Below, one piece after another: positions 35,087-43,998 of a stretch of 64,000 bases of DNA. Under the pieces are notes generated by a model. It worked only from the letters and a program-made list of their open reading frames with translations. It was not told the DNA's origin and ran no database searches. This DNA comes from Pseudarthrobacter psychrotolerans (GTDB taxonomy: Bacteria > Actinomycetota > Actinomycetes > Actinomycetales > Micrococcaceae): assembly GCF_009911795.1 (NCBI RefSeq), contig NZ_CP047898.1, positions 3,534,001 through 3,598,000 on the forward strand, read 5' to 3'. Both the position numbers and the translations under genes were made by a program. Numbering within the stretch: position 1 is the first letter of the stretch; each line of letters begins with the position of its first letter.

Positions 35087-36301
35087 TCAGCGCGTGAAAG
35101 CGCTCTCGCCGGTCAGGGCTCGGCCAACGATGAGCGCGTTGATCTCGTGGGTGCCTTCGTAGGAATAGACGGCTTCGGCGTCGGCGTGGAACCGGGCCAC
35201 GTCGGTCTCGAGGGTGATGCCGTTGCCGCCCACCACTTCGCGGGCCAAAGCAACGGTTTCGCGCATCTGCAGGCAGACCTGCATCTTGGCCAAGGCTGAG
35301 TCCTGGTCGCGGTAGATGCCCTTGGCCTGCTGCTCGGTCAGCCGCACCACCAGGGACAGTGAGGAGGTGACGTTGCCCAGCATCCGGGCCAGTTTCTCCT
35401 GGACCAGCTGGAAGGATCCCAGCGGACGGCCAAACTGCCGGCGTTCAGTGACGTAGCGGAGGGCGGCTTCGAAGGCGCCGGCCTGGATCCCGGTGGCGAT
35501 CCACGCGACGTCCGAACGCATGGCCCGCAGCATCGCTGCCACGTCCCGGAAGGAGTTCACGTTGTGCAGCCGCATGGACTCCTGCACGCGCACGCCGTTG
35601 AGAGTGATGTGGGCGTTCTGCATCATCCGCAGGGCGGTTTTGTGGAGGATCTTCTCCAGCGTCACGCCCTCCGCCTGGCGGTCCACCAGGAAGGCCTTCA
35701 CTTGCCCGTCGGCCACGTCCCGGGCGAACACCGCGAGAACATCGGCGCTGACGGCACCGCCAATCCAGCGCTTGGCGCCGTCCAGGATCCAAGTATCCCC
35801 TTCCCTGCGGGCCGTCGTGGAGAGCCCGCCGGCGATATCCGAACCGGATTCCGGCTCGGTGAGGGAAAAGACGCCCTTGAGCGAGAAGTCGATCACCTTG
35901 GGCATCCACTCCTGCTGCTGTTCAGCCGAGGCGCCCACCCGGATGGCCGTGCGGAAAAGCCCGGCCTGCGAGGTGTACCAGGTGGCCAGCGAAGCATCCG
36001 TGCGGGCCAGCTCGAAGATCCGGAAGCCCTGATAGATGCCCCGCGCCGGAATTCGGTCCCCATCCGGGGCGCCCGTGAGTTCGGCCGGTTCCATCAGGTC
36101 CAGAGCGATCAGTGGCTGGGCGAGTTCGGCCGGGAATTCCCCGCGTTCCCAGTGATCGGCCAGAAGTGGGCGGGCTTTCTCGTCTAGGAAGCTGCGAAGC
36201 CTGCCCAGAACCGCGCGTTCGTCCCGGGTCAGGAGGGATTCGGCGTCGTAATAGTCACAGACGTCGTAGAGCCTGGTCTGTTCGGCCGTGCCGGCGCTCA
36301 T
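35087..36301 (-). CDS. Acyl-CoA dehydrogenase, glutaryl-CoA dehydrogenase-like
   Basis: The product is 404 residues. It shows F-S-L-T-E-P-E-S-G-S-D-I (flavin region) and the C-terminal S-Y-E-G-T-H-E-I-N-A-L-I-V-G-R-A-L, where the Glu in Y-E-G-T is the catalytic base in the glutaryl-CoA dehydrogenase group. It would introduce a double bond into the side chain, perhaps with decarboxylation. The ATG at 36301 has GGAGG five bases upstream and lies immediately after the TGA of the preceding gene, indicating translational coupling. Confidence 0.92.
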   Translation of the reverse strand: MSAGTAEQTRLYDVCDYYDAESLLTRDERAVLGRLRSFLDEKARPLLADHWERGEFPAELAQPLIALDLMEPAELTGAPDGDRIPARGIYQGFRIFELARTDASLATWYTSQAGLFRTAIRVGASAEQQQEWMPKVIDFSLKGVFSLTEPESGSDIAGGLSTTARREGDTWILDGAKRWIGGAVSADVLAVFARDVADGQVKAFLVDRQAEGVTLEKILHKTALRMMQNAHITLNGVRVQESMRLHNVNSFRDVAAMLRAMRSDVAWIATGIQAGAFEAALRYVTERRQFGRPLGSFQLVQEKLARMLGNVTSSLSLVVRLTEQQAKGIYRDQDSALAKMQVCLQMRETVALAREVVGGNGITLETDVARFHADAEAVYSYEGTHEINALIVGRALTGESAFTR

Positions 36302-36302
36302 G

Positions 36303-37187
36303 TCAGCCTCCGAGCCCGAGCAGACGGACGGCATTGTGCTTGAGGATCTTGGGACGGACTTCGTCTTTGAGCGGCAGGTCCGCAAACGCGCCGAGCCACT
36401 TCTGCGGGGTGATCAGCGGGAAGTCAGTGCCGAACAGCACCTTGTCCTGCAGCACCGAGTTGGCCATGCGGACCAGGGACTCCGGGAAGTACTTGGGAGA
36501 CCAGCCGGAGAGGTCTATGAAGACGTTCGATTTGTGGGTCGCGATCGAGTTGGCTTCGTCCTGCCAAGGCACGGAGGGGTGGGCCATGATGATCTGCAGT
36601 TCAGGAAAGTCTGCAGCGACGGCGTCCAGGAGCAGCGGGTTGGAGTAGGCCAGTTTGATGCCGTAACCGCCGGGCAGTCCGGCTCCCATGCCGTTCTGGC
36701 CGGTGTGGAAGATGACCGGGAGGCGGAGTTCCTGCAGGGTTTCCCAGAGGGGATAGAACACTTCGTTGGACGGGTCGAAGCCTTGCAGGCTCGGGTGGAA
36801 CTTGAATCCCCGCGCACCGAGGTCTTCAGCCTGGCGCATGGCACCCCGGATCGCTTCGGGTCCCGTGCGGGGATCCACGCTGCCAAAGGGAATCAGCACG
36901 TCATTGTTCCGGGCCGCACCGGCGATCAGGTCGTCGATGCTGTTGGGCTCATGCTTGAGCTGGGTGCGGGCGTCCACGGTGAACACCACGGCCGCCATAT
37001 TCAGTTCGCGGTATATTTCTGCGATCCGGTCCAGCGACGGCGAACGGTCCTCGGCCTTGAAGTATTTGGCGGAGGCTTCGGTGAGGGCTGGCGGCAGGGA
37101 TTCGTGGCCGTGGCCGTCCACTTCGAGGTGGACGTGCATGTCGATCGCATCGAGTTTGGCGGCGTCGATGCCCAGTTCATAGCGCAT
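36303..37187 (-). CDS. Amidohydrolase family 2 (ACMSD/resorcylate decarboxylase-like) protein
   Basis: The product is 294 residues. Metal-binding motifs of the Amidohydro_2 family are present: D-M-H-V-H near residue 16, F-K-F-H-P near 135, M-A-H-P near 200 and F-G-T-D-F-P near 255. The family includes decarboxylases and hydrolases acting on aromatic acids and ring-opened products. The ATG at 37187 has AGGA seven bases upstream. Its exact reaction is unknown, but its operon position suggests removal of a carboxyl or ring-opening water addition. Confidence 0.86.
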   Translation of the reverse strand: MRYELGIDAAKLDAIDMHVHLEVDGHGHESLPPALTEASAKYFKAEDRSPSLDRIAEIYRELNMAAVVFTVDARTQLKHEPNSIDDLIAGAARNNDVLIPFGSVDPRTGPEAIRGAMRQAEDLGARGFKFHPSLQGFDPSNEVFYPLWETLQELRLPVIFHTGQNGMGAGLPGGYGIKLAYSNPLLLDAVAADFPELQIIMAHPSVPWQDEANSIATHKSNVFIDLSGWSPKYFPESLVRMANSVLQDKVLFGTDFPLITPQKWLGAFADLPLKDEVRPKILKHNAVRLLGLGG

Positions 37188-37212
37188 ATCGGATTCCTTA
37201 GCGGGCAGTGGA

Positions 37213-38148
37213 CTAGCGGGCGGGGGCCGGCTCGGGCTTGAGCTCGTCGGGCAACGGGAGGAACTCCTCTCCGAAGCTCTGCAGCTTGTCGCCAAAGAGA
37301 GCATCAAAGTTTTCGATCAGGTCCGTGTAGCCCCAGCCGCCTTCGCGGTATTCGGTGGCCGCTGCCTCCGGGTGGGTCCAGACCTGCAGCCGGTCTCCGC
37401 CGGCGCCGATGGCCTGGCCGGTGATGTTGGCAGCCTCATCCGAAGCGAGGAAGGCAATGAGGCCCGCGACGTCGTCGGCCGTGCCGAAACCGAGGTCATG
37501 CCGGAAGAAGGACGGCATTGCCTCGCCGCGCTCATCCGCTTCCACAGCCTTCTGGAAATACGGGACGGTCTTGGTCATCGCCGTGGCGGCCACCGGAATC
37601 ACGGAGTTCACGGTCACGCCAGCCTTCTTCATTTCCAGCGCCCAGGTGCGGACCATGCCCACAATCCCGGCCTTCGCCGCGGCGTAGTTGGTCTGGCCGA
37701 AGTTGCCGCGCTGGCCCGTCGGGGAACCGATGGTGATGATGCGGCCCTGGACGTTGTTTTCCTTGAAGTAGGCAAAGGCCTCGCGGACGCAGGTGAAGGT
37801 GCCCTTCAGGTGGACGTTGATGACCAGGTCGAAGTCCTCGTCGGTCATCTTCAACAGGCTCTTGTCCCGCAGGATCCCGGCGTTCGTGACCAGGATATCG
37901 AGGCGGCCGAACTCAGCAACTGCCTTCTCCACCAACTGCTTGGCTACCTCTGTGGTGCCCACGGGAGCTACGACGGCGACTGCACTGCCGCCGTCGGCCT
38001 CGATGAGTGCGACGGCTTCGGCCGCCACATTGGCGTCGACGTCGTTAATAACGACGGCGGCGCCCTGGCGGGAGAGTTCCCGGGCGTAGGAGAGGCCAAG
38101 GCCCCGTCCGCTTCCGGTGACGATTGCTACTTTGCCTGTCAGGCTCAT
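37213..38148 (-). CDS. Short-chain dehydrogenase/reductase (3-hydroxyacyl-CoA dehydrogenase-like)
   Basis: The product is 311 residues: a 250-residue SDR domain with a 55-residue C-terminal extension. The coenzyme motif is T-G-S-G-R-G-L-G, and the active site has S-P-T-G-Q then Y-A-A-A-K. Length and style resemble the SDR part of multifunctional beta-oxidation proteins, so oxidation of the hydroxyacyl-CoA made by the MaoC hydratase is likely. It is the first gene of the minus-strand operon running to 31525. GGAG lies six bases before the ATG. Confidence 0.88.
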   Translation of the reverse strand: MSLTGKVAIVTGSGRGLGLSYARELSRQGAAVVINDVDANVAAEAVALIEADGGSAVAVVAPVGTTEVAKQLVEKAVAEFGRLDILVTNAGILRDKSLLKMTDEDFDLVINVHLKGTFTCVREAFAYFKENNVQGRIITIGSPTGQRGNFGQTNYAAAKAGIVGMVRTWALEMKKAGVTVNSVIPVAATAMTKTVPYFQKAVEADERGEAMPSFFRHDLGFGTADDVAGLIAFLASDEAANITGQAIGAGGDRLQVWTHPEAAATEYREGGWGYTDLIENFDALFGDKLQSFGEEFLPLPDELKPEPAPAR

Positions 38149-38219
38149 GGCTGCTCCTTTGCATTGCGCCTTGCGGCGGATCTCCTGGGGAGCCGGCAGG
38201 TGAGGCCCGTCTCCGTTGT

Positions 38220-38280
38220 CTGGTTCAATCAAAAACCAGATCCTTGAAAATGTCAATCATTTATTTCTGCATCGAAAATG
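38220..38280 (-). promoter_or_regulatory. Promoter region of the SDR-to-ligase operon, with dyads
   Basis: On the minus strand a partial copy of the cluster palindrome (ATTTTCGATGC, within 38269-38279) precedes TTGACA (complement of 38251-38256). A dyad CTGGTT-N8-AACCAG (38220-38239) lies near the expected start of transcription. It is a candidate control region for the six-gene operon, but the -10 box is weak. Confidence 0.45.
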
Positions 38281-38352
38281 CGATAGGCCCTCAAACGGCG
38301 AATAAGCGCCTCCCAGCCGGAGATTCCGGCCGGGAAACGCTCGTCGCCGGCG

Positions 38353-38775
38353 CTAAGCCGGGATGGCCGTTAGTTGGGATGCCAACAGTTTCCAGGTCCC
38401 GGCCTCGCGGACCCAGACGGAGGTGGAGAGATTGCGGACCGTTCGCAGGGCTCCGGACACGGTCAGTTCCGCTTCCATGGAGCCCGTGACCACGGCGCAA
38501 TCCCCGGCCCGCGCTATCTGTTCGGCGGTAGCGTCGATCCGGTGGTAGCGGATCAGACCCTTGCGGCAAGCAGCGGAAAAGGATGACTTAGTGTCCCGGT
38601 GGCCGGTCGAATGCGTGTAGATGAAGCGGTCGTCACAGAGATCGTCGAAGGTGTCGAAGTCGCCGTTGACCAGCGCTGCGAAGCGTCGTTGTTCGGCCCG
38701 GCGCACGTCTTCTTCCGCGGCTGGCCCGGCCTGGCCAGTCGCGTGCACTGTTGCTGCGCTGCCTGCGGTGGCCAT
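38353..38775 (-). CDS. SnoaL/NTF2-like (DUF4440-type) protein
   Basis: The product is 140 residues. After a 20-residue variable start it shows R-R-F-A-A-L-V-N-G-D-F-D-T-F-D-D-L and later L-S-T-S-V-W-V-R-E-A-G-T-W-K-L-L-A-S-Q, typical of DUF4440-like NTF2 folds. Its ATG overlaps the stop of the upstream transporter (TAATG), so the two are coupled. The role may be a small isomerase or hydrolase in the catabolic pathway; this is context only. Confidence 0.8.
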   Translation of the reverse strand: MATAGSAATVHATGQAGPAAEEDVRRAEQRRFAALVNGDFDTFDDLCDDRFIYTHSTGHRDTKSSFSAACRKGLIRYHRIDATAEQIARAGDCAVVTGSMEAELTVSGALRTVRNLSTSVWVREAGTWKLLASQLTAIPA

Positions 38776-40016
38776 TAGTTCACCGGGACCGATGACGTAG
38801 CCTCTGCCGTGCGGGCGGACGTGCCGGGGGCAAAGAAGCTGACGATTGCGGCGATTGCGGCGGCAATGCCCAGGATCCCGACGGCGGCCGGCATCCCTCC
38901 GGCTGCCGCGCCCAGCGCGGCAATGATGAACGGTGAGATGAACTGGCCGATCCAGAGGGCGCTGGTCCAGATGCCGGTGCCCGTTCCGCGGACCTCGAGA
39001 GCAAGCAGGTTCACGGCCCAGGTGAGCAGGGTCGGCAGCAGCAGTCCGGCGCCGGCGCTGGCGAGCATGGCACCGGTCATGACTGCCGGAACGCTGCCCG
39101 CGAACCAGATCACGATGAATCCGACGGCGGACAGGCCGAACGCGACCGGCATGAGCCGGTGCGGTCCGAATTTTCCGATGGCACGGAAGGAGAATGCACC
39201 TACGGCGGTGGCCAGCGAAGCCAGCGCCGCCATCAGGCCGATGCCGCCGATATCCGTGAGCCCCTGGCCGGCGAGCAGGAATGAAAGGTGGACTACGAGG
39301 GTGTAGAAAACGATGCCGCCGAACAGAGTCACGAGGGCGGGCCTGATGATCTGGGTCCACGGCACCGCCTGGCGGAGATGTTTGGTGGGCTGCTTCACCG
39401 GTTCCCAGAGCACAAACATCATCGGCACGGCGATCAGAATGCTGATGGCGTAGAGCCAGAACGGTGCACGCCAGCTCAGTGAGCCCAGCGCGCCGCCCGC
39501 TGCCAGGAAGACCGTGGCGCTGATGGTGGTGACAACAGTCTGCAATGAAAGGTACTTGTTGCGGCGCTGCGCCGAGTAGTAGTCACCCAGGAGCGTGGTG
39601 CAGCACGTCATGATGAAGCCCTCGCAGATGCCGACGCCCACCCTGGTCACAACAATGGCCTCGAGGCTGTCCATGAAGAAGGGGGCGACGCCGAGGACGG
39701 CGTAAGCAACCATCGCCACCACCAGCACCTGCTTGCGTCCCACCTTGTCTGCCACGGCACCTGCCATGGGGGCCACGATGGCCACCATCAGCGCGGGCAC
39801 CGTCAGCATCATCGGCACGAGGACAGCCACCCCCGGGGTGGCTGCGAAAATCTGCATGAGATTCGGAAGGGACGGCGCGAGCAGGACGGCGCCGAGAACG
39901 GGAAGGCAACTTCCGATCAGGAGCAGGATGCCCTGGAATGTTGTGCCCGAACGCTCGGAGGCTCCGGGGGCGGCTCCATTCGCGATGAGGCCTGTGGGGG
40001 TCGGGAGAATCGCCAT
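38775..40016 (-). CDS. MFS transporter of the catabolic cluster
   Basis: The product is 413 residues with 12 membrane segments. It has the loop G-A-V-A-D-K-V-G-R-K-Q and a general aromatic-acid or CynX-like MFS appearance. AAAGGGA precedes the ATG. A perfect ATTTTCGAAAAT palindrome lies 89 bases upstream, and the GntR gene is directly upstream in the same direction. It may be a second uptake system or an exporter of intermediates. Confidence 0.88.
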   Translation of the reverse strand: MAILPTPTGLIANGAAPGASERSGTTFQGILLLIGSCLPVLGAVLLAPSLPNLMQIFAATPGVAVLVPMMLTVPALMVAIVAPMAGAVADKVGRKQVLVVAMVAYAVLGVAPFFMDSLEAIVVTRVGVGICEGFIMTCCTTLLGDYYSAQRRNKYLSLQTVVTTISATVFLAAGGALGSLSWRAPFWLYAISILIAVPMMFVLWEPVKQPTKHLRQAVPWTQIIRPALVTLFGGIVFYTLVVHLSFLLAGQGLTDIGGIGLMAALASLATAVGAFSFRAIGKFGPHRLMPVAFGLSAVGFIVIWFAGSVPAVMTGAMLASAGAGLLLPTLLTWAVNLLALEVRGTGTGIWTSALWIGQFISPFIIAALGAAAGGMPAAVGILGIAAAIAAIVSFFAPGTSARTAEATSSVPVN

Positions 40017-40104
40017 TGAGATCCCTTTGCTGGGTCGCGGCGCGCGGTCATCCTCGCGCCTGTCGTTAGCCCAGAGTGCCCCAGCTTTAGTCGTTAAACA
40101 ATAG

Positions 40105-40116
40105 ATTTTCGAAAAT
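40105..40116. promoter_or_regulatory. ATTNTCGANAAT operator 1 (transporter promoter)
   Basis: ATTTTCGAAAAT is a perfect 12-bp palindrome in the gap between the GntR gene end and the transporter start, both on the minus strand. The same pattern recurs at 40867 and 45852. Confidence 0.65.
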
Positions 40117-40134
40117 AAGGCAATTCTAAGGTGA

Positions 40135-40832
40135 TTACCGGGCGCTTGCTGCGGCTTCCGCCGGCTCGGCCAGGACTGATGCGAGGAGGGTGTCGGTGGT
40201 CCGCTGCAGGTGGCGGCGAAGGGACTCGACTGCTTCGTCGGCCTTGCGGGAAGTCGCCAGATCCATCAATTCGCGGTGTTCGGCACTGACATCGCGGCTT
40301 CCTTCCACTGCCGTTCCCGAAAGCTGGCGGTACAACTCCGAACTGTCGCGCAGCGTGCGGGTGAAGGCAATCAGCCGGGGCTGCCGCAGCCAACGCCGAG
40401 GGCGTCGTGGAAGGCGGCGTGGGCGGCGCTCCACTCCTCGGTGGTGCCGGGTTCGCCTGGGTGGGTCAGGGGTGCCCGCTCGAGGCGGTGGTGTGTTGCC
40501 ACGACATTGGCCTCCCAGCCCATGTCCCCGGACTCGATGGAGCGCTGCAAGGCCAGACCCTCAAGCCGGATCCGCAGATCGTTCAGGTCGATCAGGTCAT
40601 TCCGGGAGATGGTGATGACCCTGAACCCTTGGTTCGGCGCAAGCGCCACCAGGTGCTGTTCGGCCAGACGGACCAGGGCCTCGCGGACCACTGCCATGCT
40701 GACGCCGAATTCTTTCGACAGTGCAGCAAGTCGCAGCGGGCTGCCCGGAAGATAGCGCCCCTTGAGGATCCCGGCACGAAGCTGTTCGTAGACGTGCTCG
40801 GTCAGGGTCGAGCCGCTGGTGGTGGTTGCCAT
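40135..40832 (-). pseudogene. GntR (FadR/FCD) family regulator of the catabolic cluster, with an apparent 1-base deletion
   Basis: The N-terminal winged helix (L-T-E-H-V-Y-E-Q-L-R-A-G-I-L-K-G and F-G-V-S-M-A-V-V-R-E-A-L-V-R-L) is followed by an FCD ligand domain. The frame ends prematurely at 40371 and resumes one frame over as R-L-I-A-F-T-R-T-L-R-D-S-S-E-L-Y-R. One missing base in GGGG at 40377-40380 explains this; the full protein would be about 232 residues. The ATG at 40832 was chosen because a TATCTT box stands six bases upstream. The gene is flanked by the shared palindromes, so it is the natural candidate for their ligand. Confidence 0.86.
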
Positions 40833-40838
40833 GCCTCC

Positions 40839-40867
40839 AAGATAGTCGATCAACGTGAATCCTGTAA
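40839..40867 (-). promoter_or_regulatory. Leaderless promoter of the cluster GntR regulator
   Basis: On the minus strand TTACAG (40862-40867), a 17-base spacer and TATCTT (40839-40844) are followed by six bases and the ATG. The operator at 40867-40878 abuts the -35 box, as expected for autorepression. Confidence 0.55.
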
Positions 40868-40878
40868 TTTTCGATAAT
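40867..40878. promoter_or_regulatory. ATTNTCGANAAT operator 2 (gntR / flavin monooxygenase divergent region)
   Basis: ATTTTCGATAAT lies between the divergent GntR and MhpA-like genes, adjacent to the GntR -35 box. The match to the consensus is complete. Confidence 0.65.
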
Positions 40879-40964
40879 TCTTGAATTCATGAAAAATCTC
40901 TGCAATGCTTGCCACAACCCCGTCATTTTTTGCACGCAGGCATGGTTTCAAGGGAGAAAATCGC

Positions 40965-42659
40965 ATGTCAGATTACGCATCAAACCCATCGGACATGCCG
41001 GAGGCCGCCGTCACCGCCCGCGTCCACGATGTGGCAATCGTCGGGCTTGGGCCCGTGGGCCAGGTGCTGGCGCTGTTGCTGGCCCAGCAGGGGAACGACG
41101 TCGTGGTCGTCGAGAAGCAGACTGAGCCCTATCCGCTTCCCCGAGCCGTCCACTACGACGGCGACATTTCCAGGGTCCTTGACGGCCTGGGCCTTGCCGA
41201 CTTCATGGCTGAGTTCTCCTCCGCCTCGGATATCTACGAGTGGCAGAACGCAGCGCGGGAAACCCTGCTGCAGTTCAGGTTCCCCATGGAGGGCTCCCAG
41301 GGCTGGCCGGAATCCACCATGTTCAACCAGCCGACCCTGGAGGGCAGGCTCCGGCAGCGGGCCGGTGAATTCCCCAACATCCGGGTCCTGCGCGGCACGG
41401 AGGTGGTAGGCGTCGAACAGGGCGAAGACCACGCCACCCTTGCCATCACCAGCCCCACGCTCAAACACAAGAAGCTGCGCGCCCGGTACGTGGTGGGCTG
41501 CGACGGGGCCAAGAGCTTTATCCGCCAGTACATGAACACCGCGGTCACCGACCTGGGATTCTTCTATGACTGGCTGATAGTGGACATCCTGCCGCAGGAG
41601 GCAAGGGAATGGACACCGGACAACCTGCAGGTATGCGACCCCGTCCGCCCCACCTCTGCCGTCAATGGCGGACCGGGCCGGCGCCGCTTCGAATTCATGC
41701 GGATGCCCCAGGACAACCTCACAACCTTCGACACGGACCAGACGGCGTGGGCACTCCTCGAACCATGGGGCATCACCCCCGCGAATGCGGCGCTGGAACG
41801 CCGCGCCCTCTATACCTTCCAGGCCAGGTTTGCGTCGGCCTGGCGTGACGGGCGGCTTTTCCTGGCCGGCGACGCAGCCCACCAGATGCCGCCGTTCTTC
41901 GGCCAGGGCATGGTCAGCGGCGTGCGGGACGCGGTGAACCTGGGCTGGAAGCTTGACCTTGTCCTGCGCGGTGCTGCTGCGGACGTCCTGCTGGACACCT
42001 ATGATTCGGAATGCTCAGCACACGTCCAGCACGCCATTGGCATGTCGGTCGAGCTGGGCAAGGTCATCTGCGAAACCGATCCGGCTGCCGTGGCGGCGCG
42101 GGACGCGCACTTCCTCGCCAAGGGCCCGGACCCCGTATCGGCGCTGCCTCCCATCCCGCCGGAACGGCTGGGCCGCGGCGTCGTCCCGGGCGGCGAGCCG
42201 CTCGCTTCCCCCGTGGCAGGCATCATCGGCATGCAGGCACGCGTCACGTTCCCCGATGGCGTCACGGACCTGCTGGACCGACGCACGTTCGGCAGCTTCA
42301 CGCTCATCTGCGACGGTTCCGCTGTGAGCCAGCAAGCCGCCGTCGAACTTTCCGATTGCTTTCCCGCCGGGGTTCCCGGCTGGGTGGTCCGCGTTCTGCC
42401 GGCGGGGTCGGCGCTTCCAGCGGATGTACGTACAGAAAGCACGACGGCGGCGCCCGGCGGCGTGCTGACGGTGGCCGACGCGGGCGGCCGGTACTTGGAC
42501 TACCTCGCCGGATACGGCCACATTGCCCAACTGTTCCGTCCCGACTTCTACATCTACGACGGCGCCGCGGACCTCGCAGAGCTGCACAGTCTTATCACGG
42601 GCCTGGGCGACAGCCTGAACTCGACCGAAACCGAACTCTCCAGGAGCACAGCGCCATGA
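40965..42659 (+). CDS. FAD-dependent aromatic monooxygenase, MhpA-like
   Basis: The product is 564 residues. It has the group A flavin hydroxylase motifs: G28-L-G-P-V-G33 for ADP binding, D180-G181 in V-V-G-C-D-G-A, and G302-D303 in L-A-G-D-A-A-H-Q-M-P-P. A C-terminal thioredoxin-like region follows, as in MhpA-type 3-(3-hydroxyphenyl)propanoate hydroxylases. It should add a hydroxyl group ortho to an existing phenolic OH using NAD(P)H. The ATG at 40965 has AGGGAG eight bases upstream. Its stop overlaps the thiolase start by four bases. Confidence 0.92.
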   Translation: MSDYASNPSDMPEAAVTARVHDVAIVGLGPVGQVLALLLAQQGNDVVVVEKQTEPYPLPRAVHYDGDISRVLDGLGLADFMAEFSSASDIYEWQNAARETLLQFRFPMEGSQGWPESTMFNQPTLEGRLRQRAGEFPNIRVLRGTEVVGVEQGEDHATLAITSPTLKHKKLRARYVVGCDGAKSFIRQYMNTAVTDLGFFYDWLIVDILPQEAREWTPDNLQVCDPVRPTSAVNGGPGRRRFEFMRMPQDNLTTFDTDQTAWALLEPWGITPANAALERRALYTFQARFASAWRDGRLFLAGDAAHQMPPFFGQGMVSGVRDAVNLGWKLDLVLRGAAADVLLDTYDSECSAHVQHAIGMSVELGKVICETDPAAVAARDAHFLAKGPDPVSALPPIPPERLGRGVVPGGEPLASPVAGIIGMQARVTFPDGVTDLLDRRTFGSFTLICDGSAVSQQAAVELSDCFPAGVPGWVVRVLPAGSALPADVRTESTTAAPGGVLTVADAGGRYLDYLAGYGHIAQLFRPDFYIYDGAADLAELHSLITGLGDSLNSTETELSRSTAP

Positions 42660-43873
42660 CCCTCAAAGACAACGACGCCGTCATCGTCGCCATCGGCCGC
42701 TCACCCATCGGACGGGCAGGCAAAGGCACCCTGACTGCCATCCGCCCCGACGACCTGGCCGCCGAGGTCTTCGCCGGGGTCCTGGCGAAAGTTCCCGATC
42801 TGCCCCTCAGCCAATTCGAAGACCTGCATCTGGGCTGCGCCCAGCCCCAGGACGAGCACGGCTGGAACATGGCCCGGCGGGTCGCGGTGCAACTGGGCGC
42901 CGATCTGTTGCCCGGAACCACCGTCAACCGGTACTGCGCGTCCTCACTTCAGGGCGCACGGATGGCCTTCCACGCCATCCGTGCCGGTGAAGGCCGCGGC
43001 TATCTGGTGGGAGGCGTGGAGTGCGTCTCCCGGTACGGAGAAAACCGGGAGGCCACCAACCCCGGGTTCGCCGACGCCTCGGCGCGGACCGCCCGCATTG
43101 TGTCCACGGGTGCAACGTGGTCCGACCCGCGGCTCGAGGGCCTGCTCCCGGACTACTACATGTCCATGGGCCACACCGCAGAAAACGTGGCCACGCTGAC
43201 CGGGACCACCCGGCCCGAGATGGATGCGTTTGCCGCCCGCTCCCAGCAGCGGGCAGTCGCTTCTGCCGCGAACGGGTTCTTTGCCCGCGAAATAATCCCC
43301 GTGACCGGCCCCGACGGACAGGTGTTCAGCACCGACGACGGGCCGCGGCCAGGCACGACAGCGGAGAAGCTGGCCGGACTGAAGCCCGTGTTCAGGGAAG
43401 ACGGCAGCGTCACGGCCGGAAATGCCTGCCCGTTGAATGATGGCGCGGCGGGGTCGGTCATTGTGTCCGCGGAACTGGCCCGCGAGTACGGACTGACCCC
43501 GCTGGCACGCATCGTCTCCACGGGAGTGACCGGCCTGTCACCCGAGATCATGGGACTGGGGCCGGTGGAGGCCAGCCGGATGGCCCTCCGGCGGGCAGGA
43601 CTCGGCATCAAGGACATGGGCATCGTCGAACTAAACGAAGCGTTTGCCGCCCAGGTGCTTCCCTCGGCCCGCCAACTGGGCATCGACATCGACGAACAAC
43701 TGAATCCGCACGGCGGCGCCATCGCCTTGGGCCATCCGTTCGGTGCCACCGGCGTCCGCTTGCTCACCACCCTGATCAACGGGCTGGACACCCGCGACCA
43801 GCAGTTCGGGCTGGCCACGATGTGCGTTGGCGGCGGCCAGGGAATGGCGATGGTGATCGAGCGCCTCAGCTGA
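42656..43873 (+). CDS. Thiolase (acetyl-CoA acyltransferase)
   Basis: The product is 405 residues. The nucleophile C94 is in N-R-Y-C-A-S-S, H360 in G-H-P-F-G-A-T-G and the base C390 in C-V-G-G-G-Q-G. It cleaves a 3-oxoacyl-CoA, the final step for either the side chain or acetoacetyl-CoA made by the ligase at 47567. It overlaps the monooxygenase gene by ATGA, with AGGAG nine bases upstream, so the two are co-translated. Confidence 0.95.
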   Translation: MTLKDNDAVIVAIGRSPIGRAGKGTLTAIRPDDLAAEVFAGVLAKVPDLPLSQFEDLHLGCAQPQDEHGWNMARRVAVQLGADLLPGTTVNRYCASSLQGARMAFHAIRAGEGRGYLVGGVECVSRYGENREATNPGFADASARTARIVSTGATWSDPRLEGLLPDYYMSMGHTAENVATLTGTTRPEMDAFAARSQQRAVASAANGFFAREIIPVTGPDGQVFSTDDGPRPGTTAEKLAGLKPVFREDGSVTAGNACPLNDGAAGSVIVSAELAREYGLTPLARIVSTGVTGLSPEIMGLGPVEASRMALRRAGLGIKDMGIVELNEAFAAQVLPSARQLGIDIDEQLNPHGGAIALGHPFGATGVRLLTTLINGLDTRDQQFGLATMCVGGGQGMAMVIERLS

Positions 43874-43926
43874 GGGCACGCTTCGGTTGCCGGCTCTCGA
43901 CGCACACCGGAACTCATCCACCAATG

Positions 43927-43964
43927 AAGGGCGGTTGCGGAACTCACGTTCCGCAACCGCCCTT
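43927..43964. terminator. Bidirectional terminator between thiolase and the second monooxygenase
   Basis: A 17-bp perfect stem (AAGGGCGGTTGCGGAAC, 43927-43943, with 43948-43964) and a TCAC loop separate two converging genes. Confidence 0.88.
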
Positions 43965-43998
43965 CGGTCTTCAGCCCAGCTGCCGGTACTTCCTCTGG